Assembly: GCA_030648815.1 (NCBI GenBank)
Contig: JAUSHA010000025.1
Location: 1 to 21,727, forward strand
Direction of reading: 5' to 3'
DNA: 21,727 nt
From: a bacterium
GTDB taxonomy: Bacteria; Patescibacteriota; Minisyncoccia; Minisyncoccales; MHMH01
Shown: piece by piece, positions 8,801-13,165 of the stretch
Position numbering within the stretch: position 1 is the stretch's first letter
Layout: each line of letters starts with the position of its first letter
Made by a program: the position numbers and the translations under genes
Notes under the pieces: model-generated
Seen by the model: the letters and a program-made list of their open reading frames with translations, nothing else
What the model was told of the DNA's origin: nothing
Database searches by the model: none

Positions 8801-9347
8801 ATGATGTCCCGCATCTTGGACAATAAGGGACCACTTTATAATCTTTATATAAAAGCCCTTTTTGCCAAATCTGTTTTATAATCCGCCACAAAGTTTCAAT
8901 ATAATCGTTCTCGTAAGTGATATAAGGGCGCTCCATGTCCAGCCAATAACCGATTCTTTCGGTCAATTTCTCCCAATCCTGCTTATATTGCCAAACCGAT
9001 TCTTTGCATTGCTTATTAAATTCAGCAATTCCGTATTTTTCAATTTCCTTTTTATTTTTCAAACCCAGCTTTTTTTCAACTGCCAGCTCAACGGGCAAGC
9101 CGTGGGTGTCCCAGCCGGCTTTTCTTAAAACACGAAAACCCCGCATGGTTTTGTAGCGGCAGATAATGTCTTTAAAAGCGCGGCTCAAAACATGGTGGAT
9201 ACCTGGTTTGCCGTTGGCCGTGGGAGGACCCTCATAAAAAACAAAATCCTTGGCGTTTTTGCGCTGTAAAATGCTTTTCTCAAAAATCTTTTTCTCCTTC
9301 CAAAACTTCAATATTTCCTGCTCTTTTTGCGAAAAATTCAGCTCCAT
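5865..9347 (-). CDS. ileS: Isoleucyl-tRNA synthetase with an inserted histidine-phosphatase domain
   Basis: 1160 residues; charges tRNA-Ile with isoleucine in the cytoplasm. Class I landmarks in order: GKPGIHHVLSR (HIGH-loop equivalent, about 47-56), CPRC 176-179, editing-domain signature TTTPWTLPGN 232-241, CWRC 396-399, RYWGTPLPIW 457-466, CQDC 468-471, DLHRPYID 691-698, CPEC 704-707, VWFDSGS 730-736, and KMSKS 794-798, followed by the anticodon-binding helices. A foreign domain at about 491-675 carries the histidine-phosphatase motifs RHG and SHG. Three repeat-derived peptides interrupt it at about 207-226 (editing domain), 862-880 and 969-984. All core synthetase motifs are intact, so the enzyme should be active. 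A promoter is visible just upstream, and the HExxH gene follows by 7 bases. Confidence 0.96.
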   Translation of the reverse strand: MELNFSQKEQEILKFWKEKKIFEKSILQRKNAKDFVFYEGPPTANGKPGIHHVLSRAFKDIICRYKTMRGFRVLRKAGWDTHGLPVELAVEKKLGLKNKKEIEKYGIAEFNKQCKESVWQYKQDWEKLTERIGYWLDMERPYITYENDYIETLWRIIKQIWQKGLLYKDYKVVPYCPRCGTSLSSHEVAQGYKKVKENSIYVKFKTLDTRYLPTRDLPKGDKIQNTSLLVWTTTPWTLPGNAAVAVNPEITYVKVKVGQEYFILAKERMGAIGVVGEIAEEFKGEKLLGLEYERIFETSINSEVGPRVVAGDFVSLEEGTGLVHIAPAFGEDDMRVGKKNNLPVLMTVDQEGKMITPDYEWDKMFVKDADLPIIKDLKEREILFKEELYEHDYPFCWRCNSPLLYYAKESWFIKMQDVKKDLIKNNQKINWLPAHLKDGRFGEWLKDLKDWAFSRERYWGTPLPIWQCQDCGHREVIGGKKDLLEQKFSTNKYYILRHGLNHYQVEKQGWTYPWPEEKPVLLNKEGEKQAKKAAKELKDKGIDIIYFSDMNRTRQTAEIVNKELGAEIIMDKRLRDLNLGVCHGIKKVQFFHDFPKTLESFYGKKPEGGENWGEVRKRIVDFLNDVDKKHKNKTILIVSHGDPLWLLEGFCKGMDDGDLLKLKLARKYLKTGEWRRMDFKNMPIDSAGKADLHRPYIDDVKFLCPECLTSPDPAKRDESLMVRVPEVADVWFDSGSMPFAQGGSQFPADYISEAIDQTRGWFYTLLAVSTLLGKGAPYKNVISSGHVLDEKGEKMSKSKGNVVDPWYIIEKYGTDAVRWYFYTVNQPGDSKLFTEKDVDQSLKKFILIFWNCFTFYQTYKENQKSKIPACRPGRKNQKSKNILDKWVISRLNELVQEATEKLDKYDVTGAARTIEDFVINDLSLWYIRRSRKRFEEAAGTLALVLQTVSKLTAPFIPFLSEEIHKEIKNQKSLPAGQAGKIKNSVHLEDWPKANVKLINKKLNQKMIKVREIVALALAERAKAGIKVRQPLASLLVPDKIDKELSELIKDEVNVKKIIFSNALILDTKITPELKKEGELREIIRNIRDLRKEIGVSQGYIVKNIFSTIAIVPEYIEIQEFKKEMGAKTFKIVAEEKEAVGFDAKKEINLEGKKHFIWIKK
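6397..6448 (-). repeat. Palindromic repeat in ileS, copy 1 (LPAGQAGK frame)
   Basis: The core at 6412-6432 has 8-base arms CCTGCCTG / CAGGCAGG around GCCGG. It is flanked on both sides by the 7-base unit ATTTTTG. About 52 bases are identical to the copy at 6711-6762. Here it encodes NQKSLPAGQAGKIKN near residues 969-984 of IleRS, in the connector before the C-terminal domain. Confidence 0.85.
6711..6762 (-). repeat. Palindromic repeat in ileS, copy 2 (IPACRPGRK frame)
   Basis: The same 52-base element as at 6397-6448 with core at 6726-6746, but entered in a different reading frame, giving KSKIPACRPGRKNQKSK (about residues 864-880). The ATTTTTG heptamer flanks are longer here. It lies between the KMSKS-bearing catalytic region and the anticodon-binding domain, a probable surface linker. 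Confidence 0.85.
7323..7877 (-). other. Histidine-phosphatase (phosphoglycerate-mutase-like) domain inside ileS
   Basis: Residues about 491-675 of the IleRS. The motifs occur in the family order: RHG at 497-499 (R497, nucleophile H498), SDMNRTRQTAEI at 548-559 (phosphate-binding R552), LRDLNLG at about 574-580 where the usual acidic residue is Asp, PEGGENWGEV at about 606-615, and IVSHGDP at 637-643 (second catalytic H640). It lies between CQDCGHREVIGG and DLHRPYID, two segments normally close together in IleRS, so it is an insertion rather than an end fusion. Both histidines and both arginines are present, so phosphatase activity is plausible; the substrate is unknown. Confidence 0.9.
8671..8733 (-). 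repeat. Second palindromic element family in ileS
   Basis: Plus-strand pattern TTGT-CTCCCTTCGGGAGAT, then CTCGTAGGGAGATATC, flanked by TTGTATT/GGTATCT-type heptamers. It encodes about residues 207-226 of IleRS (DTRYLPTRDLPKGDKIQ) inside the editing-domain entry. It is homologous to the argS element at 10847-10905 but read in another frame. Confidence 0.75.
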
Positions 9348-9359
9348 AAATCTATCTTC

Positions 9360-9388
9360 AGAATATCACCTTACCGTATTTTTATCAA
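9360..9388 (-). promoter_or_regulatory. Promoter of ileS
   Basis: -35 TTGATA (9388-9383), a 17-base spacer ending in the extended TGa, and -10 TATTCT (9365-9360). The predicted start is about 6 bases before the ileS ATG at 9347, leaving almost no leader. Sixteen bases around the -35 (9377-9392) are identical to the promoter of the PaaX-like gene (10100-10115), which supports both. Confidence 0.55.
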
Positions 9389-9410
9389 AAGATAATTTAC
9401 CAAAAATCAG

Positions 9411-9448
9411 TAGCGTATGAAAAAGACCATGGTCTTTTTCATACGCTA
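9411..9448. repeat. 38-bp perfect palindrome over the stop of the PaaX-like gene
   Basis: Left half TAGCGTATGAAAAAGACCA (9411-9429) is the exact reverse complement of the right half (9430-9448). It contains the TAG stop of the PaaX-like gene and lies 23 bases upstream of the ileS -35. It is a diverged copy of the palindrome at 10032-10063. No U-run follows on the minus strand, so it is not a standard terminator. Confidence 0.9.
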
Positions 9449-10021
9449 TTTCAATTTGAATGTTTTTATCAGAAAATCGACATTTTCTATATCCTCGGCT
9501 ACAATTAAACGAATTTCGCGCTGACCGAGTCCGAAAAACTCACGCAGAAGTTCTATCTCGTCTTTGCAGGGATAAGGATTGATCCAAACGCTCTTTTGCA
9601 GAGGCGAAAAACCCAGTTCCATCAACTTACCCCTGAAAGCGTTCCGCTGCAATCTTTTTAACTGAATAATATCAAAAATCACTATTCTCCATTTCCTATC
9701 CCACTTTTTTAGTTTATTGATCTTCAGGCTATCAATCTGAAACCTACCTGCCATTTTTTTGCCTCTTTCGGTTAAAGAGATAAAAACTCGGTGTCCTTTT
9801 ACGTTAATATTAAGACATCCCTGCCTTCTAAGATTATAAAAAGTATCGCCTATTTTCTTCTTCTTATATTTATTTTTATTTTTGAAACCGTTAACGAGGT
9901 TAGTGACAAAATAAGGAGAGGCGGCGGCGACAGATACCGCTCCGGCGATAGTTAACCATTTTAAAATATCTTTAGTAATCTCCGATTTAGGTTTCCTAAA
10001 ATAATATTTGTATTTACTCAT
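9446..10021 (-). CDS. PaaX-like / Cas2-fold protein with membrane helix, 191 aa
   Basis: Start chosen at ATG 10021 (MSKYKYYFRK); the longer frame to 10111 would begin inside the gene's own promoter. Layout: a hydrophobic helix at about 19-43 (LTIAGAVSVAAASPYFV), a winged-helix-like region at about 48-95 (GDTFYNLRRQGCLNI, then the wing and SLTERGKKM), and a C-terminal ferredoxin-like domain at about 109-190. The last has WRIVIFDI (D117), R126/R130, GFSPLQKSVW and NPYPCKDEIELL. That domain is shared by the PaaX C-terminal domain and Cas2, and such CPR genes are easily mislabelled Cas2. No CRISPR array or other cas gene is present. A regulator bound to the palindromes bracketing it is plausible; the membrane helix is unusual for a transcription factor. 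Confidence 0.8.
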   Translation of the reverse strand: MSKYKYYFRKPKSEITKDILKWLTIAGAVSVAAASPYFVTNLVNGFKNKNKYKKKKIGDTFYNLRRQGCLNINVKGHRVFISLTERGKKMAGRFQIDSLKINKLKKWDRKWRIVIFDIIQLKRLQRNAFRGKLMELGFSPLQKSVWINPYPCKDEIELLREFFGLGQREIRLIVAEDIENVDFLIKTFKLK

Positions 10022-10031
10022 AATATAGCTT

Positions 10032-10063
10032 CGTACGAATAAGACCATGGTCTTATTCGTACG
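10032..10063. repeat. 32-bp perfect palindrome upstream of the PaaX-like gene (candidate operator)
   Basis: CGTACGAATAAGACCA (10032-10047) is mirrored exactly by 10048-10063. It lies 10 bases before the gene's ATG and just downstream of its predicted transcription start, a classic roadblock position for autorepression. The core matches the 9411-9448 palindrome, with differences that are symmetric in both halves. Confidence 0.88.
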
Positions 10064-10082
10064 GTATTCTACTATTACCTCA

Positions 10083-10111
10083 AGCATACCATCTCTTCTT
10101 ATTTTTATCAA
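10083..10111 (-). promoter_or_regulatory. Promoter of the PaaX-like gene
   Basis: -35 TTGATA (10111-10106), 17-base spacer ending TGg (extended -10), and -10 TATGCT (10088-10083). It has the same design and the same 16-base -35 context as the ileS promoter. The start near 10076 puts the palindrome at about +13 to +44. Confidence 0.6.
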
Positions 10112-10115
10112 AAGA

Positions 10116-10145
10116 AAAAGAGCGAAGTTTTATATTCGCTCTTTT
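10116..10145 (-). terminator. Intrinsic terminator after the 115-codon orphan gene
   Basis: Stem of 11 base pairs (10116-10126 with 10135-10145, AAAAGAGCGAA / TTCGCTCTTTT) with an 8-base loop. On the minus strand the stem runs into a T-rich stretch. It separates the gene at 10161-10508 from the PaaX-like gene's promoter. Confidence 0.7.
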
Positions 10146-10160
10146 AAAAATCTCTTATAT

Positions 10161-10508
10161 TTATTTCCGCATTACTATCTCTGCAATCATTTCCAGCTCT
10201 TCAGTCATTGCCTCCAGTTTTCCTGATAAAAATTTCCGCACTATTAACCTTTCTTTATCGGGATCCAAAACAATGTCTTGCAATCCGCTGTCTTCTTTTA
10301 TAAGGCCGATTTCGCGAGCAAGACATACGATACCATTAAAATTTAACATACCCTCGTCGTTATTGTATTCAATCCAGATAGTATTGAATATCTGATAAGA
10401 AGTGCCTTTTTTTATTATCTTATTCAGCCGTTCGAACAACTCCTTGAACGCCTCGGGGAAAGTTTGATACTCCCCCACATCCTTAAATCCATATATAAGT
10501 TTAAACAA
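10161..10508 (-). CDS. Uncharacterised small acidic protein, 115 aa
   Basis: No family recognised. Starts with TTG at 10508, preceded by a strong Shine-Dalgarno site (AGGAGGTG, about 10513-10520), which fixes this non-ATG start. Predicted mostly helical: residues about 15-35 form an amphipathic helix (TFPEAFKELFERLNKIIKKG), a strand pair covers YQIFNTIWIEYNND, and the C-terminus has a long helix (GKLEAMTEELEMIAEIV). Likely cytoplasmic. A possible extended -10 (TGaTATAGT, -10 box 10553-10548) lies in the gap after argS, and a terminator follows, so it is probably its own transcription unit. Confidence 0.7.
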   Translation of the reverse strand: MFKLIYGFKDVGEYQTFPEAFKELFERLNKIIKKGTSYQIFNTIWIEYNNDEGMLNFNGIVCLAREIGLIKEDSGLQDIVLDPDKERLIVRKFLSGKLEAMTEELEMIAEIVMRK

Positions 10509-10570
10509 TGAACACCTCCTTTTATTTTCTAATATTCAAGATTGCACACTATATCATGCAAGTCAAGCTC

Positions 10571-12184
10571 TCACATCTTTTCTGGGGCGGAGATGCCCAT
10601 CAGCGAGAGGGTATTTTCGAGAACTATTTTAGCGGCTAAGACTAAAGACAGACGAGCTTGAGTTAGATTTTTATCTTCGGAAATAATACGGCAGTCTCCA
10701 TAAAACTTATGAAAAGCGGAGGCTAAATTCGTAGCGTACTGAGGCAAGCGCTGAATCTGATAATCATTAGCGGTATCCTCAACGATTTCCGAAAACATAA
10801 TAAGCTGTTTTATCAAATTTAATTCGCTGGGGTGATTCAATGTTTTGTATCTTGTATCTTGTCTCCCTTCGAGATATCTCCCGTAGGGAGATATCTTGTA
10901 TCTTGGTGCTTTTGCGAGAATATTGCATATTCTCGCGTGCGCGTACTGAACGTAAAAAACCGGATTTTTCTCCGATTGTTCTTTGGCTAACTCCAAATCA
11001 ATTTCCGTATGCGTATCCAAAGATTTTTGCAGATAAAACCAGCGGGCTACATCCAGCCCTATCTCGCTAATCAAGTCCTGGAGAGCAATTATGTTGCCCA
11101 ATCTCTTTGACATCTTCTCTCCGCCCCTTAAGGTAATCAATTGCAAAACCAAAATATCCAAGACCCCCTTAAAACCCAGCATCTTGGCTACGGCCTTCAT
11201 TTTAGAAACATGGGCCTGATGGTCGGCCCCCCAGATATCAATGACTTTATTAAATCCCCGGTCAAATTTATCTTTATGATAAGCGACATCCGAAAGCAAA
11301 TAAGTCGGCTCCCCCGTTTCCCTGATGACCACCCAATCTTTCTCGTCGCCGAATTGCGATGTCTTAAGCCACCAGGCCTTATCTTTTTCATAAACTAAAT
11401 TATTTTTTTTAAGCCAATCAATTATTTTTTTAATTTTATTCTTCCGGTAAATCTCTTCCTCTTCGGAAACCCACTCATCAAATCTGATCTTTAATTTATT
11501 TTCCAGAAACTCCTTGGTATCTTTTTGAACTTCTTGAGCCAGTAAGTAGCCAGCTTCATTTTCAGTTAAATTTTCCTTGCCCGCCGAAGCCTTGGCGAAG
11601 GCGGGGATTTTGGATTTAACATAATCGTTTAGATATGTTGTTCCTTGCCCCAAAGCCGTTTTGCCGAACTCCATAATTTGCTTGCTGTTTTTGGCGTCGT
11701 TGATAAAATACTCCCGGGTCACTTGGAACCCGGCTTTTTCAAAAACGTTGGCCAAAGAATCGCCGGCAAAAGCGCTGCGGCCATGACCGAGATGCAACTG
11801 ACCGGTTGGATTAGCCGAGATAAACTCTATGTTAATTTTTTGCTTTTTGCCGATTTTAATTTCTCCGAACCCTTCCTTCTTATCCAAAATTTCCCTAACT
11901 TGATTTTGCAGATATGCAGGGGAAATGAAAAAATTCATGAAGCCGGGCTCCATAATTTCTATTTTCTCAAACAAATCTGACCCAAGACGCAAAATTCTCG
12001 GCTGAAGGTTTTCAGCTATTTTCATCGGGGGCATCTTTAGCGTTTTTGCCAACTTCAAAGCGATACTGGTGGAATAGTCGCCGTGAGCATTATCTTCAGG
12101 GTGCTCTATCTGAACTTCGTGGCTTCCTAAATTAGCCGCCGAAATTGCTTTTTTGATTAAATCTATTATTTTCTGTCTTATCAT
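10571..12184 (-). CDS. argS: Arginyl-tRNA synthetase
   Basis: 537 residues, full length for bacterial ArgRS. The N-terminal Add1 domain includes HGDYSTSIAL (34-43). The class I HIGH motif is HLGHG at 131-135 after FISANPTGQL; WGADHQAHV (318-326) and KMSKR (357-361) complete the active site. A DALR-type C-terminal helical domain (YVQYAHARICNI and onward) binds the anticodon region. ArgRS charges tRNA-Arg and needs the tRNA for adenylation. Two foreign peptides interrupt it: PAFAKASAGK at 194-203 and a repeat-derived stretch at about 425-448 early in the DALR domain; both are in frame and probably looped out. It is divergent from smpB with a 55-base AT-rich gap. Confidence 0.97.
   Translation of the reverse strand: MIRQKIIDLIKKAISAANLGSHEVQIEHPEDNAHGDYSTSIALKLAKTLKMPPMKIAENLQPRILRLGSDLFEKIEIMEPGFMNFFISPAYLQNQVREILDKKEGFGEIKIGKKQKINIEFISANPTGQLHLGHGRSAFAGDSLANVFEKAGFQVTREYFINDAKNSKQIMEFGKTALGQGTTYLNDYVKSKIPAFAKASAGKENLTENEAGYLLAQEVQKDTKEFLENKLKIRFDEWVSEEEEIYRKNKIKKIIDWLKKNNLVYEKDKAWWLKTSQFGDEKDWVVIRETGEPTYLLSDVAYHKDKFDRGFNKVIDIWGADHQAHVSKMKAVAKMLGFKGVLDILVLQLITLRGGEKMSKRLGNIIALQDLISEIGLDVARWFYLQKSLDTHTEIDLELAKEQSEKNPVFYVQYAHARICNILAKAPRYKISPYGRYLEGRQDTRYKTLNHPSELNLIKQLIMFSEIVEDTANDYQIQRLPQYATNLASAFHKFYGDCRIISEDKNLTQARLSLVLAAKIVLENTLSLMGISAPEKM
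10847..10905 (-). repeat. Palindromic element in argS, homologous to the one in ileS
   Basis: The hairpin core at about 10873-10897 has arms AGATATCTCCC / GGGAGATATCT around GTA. It is preceded by CTCCCTTC and flanked by TTGTATC heptamers on both sides. It encodes about residues 427-447 of ArgRS (RYKISPYGRYLEGRQDTRY). The ileS relative at 8671-8733 is read in a different frame. Confidence 0.8.
11579..11606 (-). repeat. Palindromic repeat in argS encoding PAFAKASAGK
   Basis: CCCGCC/GGCGGG arms with a symmetric GAA/GAA internal mismatch and an inner GCC/GGC stem. It inserts PAFAKASAGK at residues 194-203, between the catalytic core motifs. I recall this peptide as a recurrent in-frame insertion in CPR proteins; not searched here. 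Confidence 0.75.
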
Positions 12185-12239
12185 AATTAAACTTTACTTT
12201 AATTCTATCTTAATTTCTGTTAAAATTAAAGTGGATTAT
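12185..12239. promoter_or_regulatory. Divergent promoter region of argS and smpB
   Basis: A 55-base AT-rich gap. For smpB (plus): extended -10 TGtTAAAAT, with the box at 12221-12226, starting about 7 bases before its ATG. For argS (minus): a TAGAAT box at about 12208-12203. Both -35 regions are weak (TTTAAT-like). No clear Shine-Dalgarno site for either gene. Confidence 0.45.
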
Positions 12240-12710
12240 ATGAAAACGCTCGCCGAAAACAGAAAAGCATTTTTTGACTACGATATCCTCGAAAAATTCG
12301 AGGCCGGAATGGTTCTGATGGGCCAAGAGGTAAAATCAATTAAATCCGGCCGGATAAATTTGGCCGGCTCTTATGTTGTTATTAAAAACGAGGAGGCCTT
12401 CCTGCTTAATGCCGACGTGCCGCCGTATCAACCCAAAAACGCTTCTCCCGGCTATGATTCTACGAGATTGCGCAAACTGCTCTTAAATAAATCTGAAATC
12501 AAGTATCTTATGGGCAAGTCGCAGGAGAAGCACTTGACTTTATTACCCTTAAAGGTATATACTGTAAAAAGTAAAATTAAACTGGAATTCGGACTGGCGA
12601 AAGGCAGGCAGAAACAAAGCAAAAAAGAATTACTGAAAAAAAGGGACGTTAAGAGAGAAATAGAGATAGAGTTAAAAGCGCGGGGGTGGATTGCTTCGAC
12701 AGGAATATGA
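12240..12710 (+). CDS. smpB: SsrA-binding protein SmpB
   Basis: 156 residues from ATG 12240 (MKTLAENRKAFFDYDILEKF); the frame is open upstream but that part overlaps argS and is not SmpB-like. SmpB binds the tRNA-like domain of tmRNA and brings it to stalled ribosomes. Family landmarks: N-terminal NRKAFFDYDI, EAGMVLMGQEVKSIKSGRINL (about 21-41), a central OB-fold, and a basic C-terminal tail (KGRQKQSKKELLKKRDVKREI) that enters the mRNA channel. The last nine codons (RGWIASTGI) and stop are also the first 29 bases of mature tmRNA, an odd arrangement discussed separately. Same strand and order as ssrA. Confidence 0.96.
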   Translation: MKTLAENRKAFFDYDILEKFEAGMVLMGQEVKSIKSGRINLAGSYVVIKNEEAFLLNADVPPYQPKNASPGYDSTRLRKLLLNKSEIKYLMGKSQEKHLTLLPLKVYTVKSKIKLEFGLAKGRQKQSKKELLKKRDVKREIEIELKARGWIASTGI

Positions 12711-12742
12711 ACCGGAATCCGCAAGTAAAACAAAAAATAAGT

Positions 12743-12787
12743 GCCAACTTATTCAAACAACCAGCTCTAGCTTACGCTAACGCATAA
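12743..12787 (+). other. tmRNA tag peptide frame (ANLFKQPALAYANA)
   Basis: Resume codon GCC, preceded by AAATAAGT (compare the AAATAGTC-like context upstream of other resume codons), then 13 more codons and TAA. The predicted tag is ANLFKQPALAYANA. It starts with A-N as usual but ends A-N-A instead of the common L-A-A or A-L-A-A. Confidence 0.85.
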
Positions 12788-12917
12788 GCTGGGGCCATCC
12801 GAATCCTTGATTCTCGATAGGGGAATCCGGGTGTTATATCAATCGAGATAGGCAAACGCAGTTCCTCGGGCGATTGCCGAAACTAAGAGGATAGGAATAA
12901 GAATTTTTTGTCTGCTT

Positions 12918-12938
12918 GCCCTGAGTTTATCGAAGGGC
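12918..12938 (+). repeat. REP-like palindrome inside tmRNA
   Basis: GCCCT/AGGGC arms around GAGTTTATCGA. It shares CCTGAG-TT-TCGAAGG with the copy at 13040-13060 (2 of 17 bases differ). It forms a hairpin inside the 12894-12955 helix of tmRNA. Confidence 0.75.
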
Positions 12939-13029
12939 TACATACCTCTTATTCCGAACGGCAAAACAGACTAAACTTGTAGACGATTCTTGGCAAGATT
13001 TCTGGATCGGGGTTCAAACCCCGCACCTC

Positions 13030-13143
13030 CACTCGACTCGTCCTTCGACAAGCTCAGGACTCGCTCGTGGCAAGCCACCTAAAATATGAAAATATGGTGC
13101 TTACAAAAAAAGAGTCGAGTGTCCCGAGCGAAGTCGAGGGACA
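13030..13143 (+). repeat. Repeat-rich spacer between tmRNA and infC
   Basis: Contains GTCCTTCGACAAGCTCAGGA (13040-13059; closing base C at 13060), a small hairpin GTGGC-AA-GCCAC (13067-13078), and TGTCCC...GGGACA with inner CGAGCGAAGTCG (13120-13143). A 10-base inverted repeat CACTCGACTC (13030-13039) / GAGTCGAGTG (13112-13121) encloses the first part. No U-run terminator and no convincing gene. Confidence 0.75.
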
Positions 13144-13165
13144 TCTATATTAAAACCACACAACC

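Larger units (their letters stand above)
12682..13031 (+). ncRNA. ssrA: Transfer-messenger RNA (tmRNA)
   Basis: About 350 bases plus a CCA that is not genome-encoded. The 5' GGGGGTG (12682-12688) pairs with 3' CACCTCC (13024-13030; one G-U), leaving discriminator A at 13031. CTTCGACAGG follows the 5' stem as in other tmRNAs. The T-arm is CGGGG-TTCAAAC-CCCG just before the acceptor strand, and the conserved CTAAACTTGTAGACG lies at about 12971-12985. The tag reading frame begins at GCC 12743 and ends at TAA 12785-12787. A helix closes the tag end (CCAGCT 12761-12766 with AGCTGG 12787-12792). Another 9-bp helix (GGAATAAGA 12894-12902 with TCTTATTCC 12947-12955) holds a REP-like hairpin. One-piece tmRNA; works with SmpB to rescue stalled ribosomes. 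Its 5' end overlaps smpB. Confidence 0.95.

Noticed and set aside
9411..9448. 38-bp palindrome as an intrinsic terminator
   Set aside because: It is not followed by a U-run on the minus strand, and its related copy lies before the gene start.
9446..10021. Reading the PaaX-like gene as a CRISPR Cas2
   Set aside because: No repeat-spacer array or other cas gene is present, and the protein carries a winged-helix-like part and a membrane helix typical of the PaaX-like CPR family.
10022..10111. N-terminal extension of the PaaX-like gene to an upstream ATG at 10111
   Set aside because: The extension would begin inside the -35 box and run across the palindrome; family proteins begin near the membrane helix as from ATG 10021.
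12153..12239. Longer smpB frame beginning at 12153
   Set aside because: It overlaps the start of argS, its sequence is not SmpB-like, and the MKTLAENRKAF start is the family norm.
13010..13031. A separate tRNA suggested by the GGTTCAAACC T-arm
   Set aside because: It is the T-arm and acceptor strand of tmRNA; there is no anticodon arm upstream.
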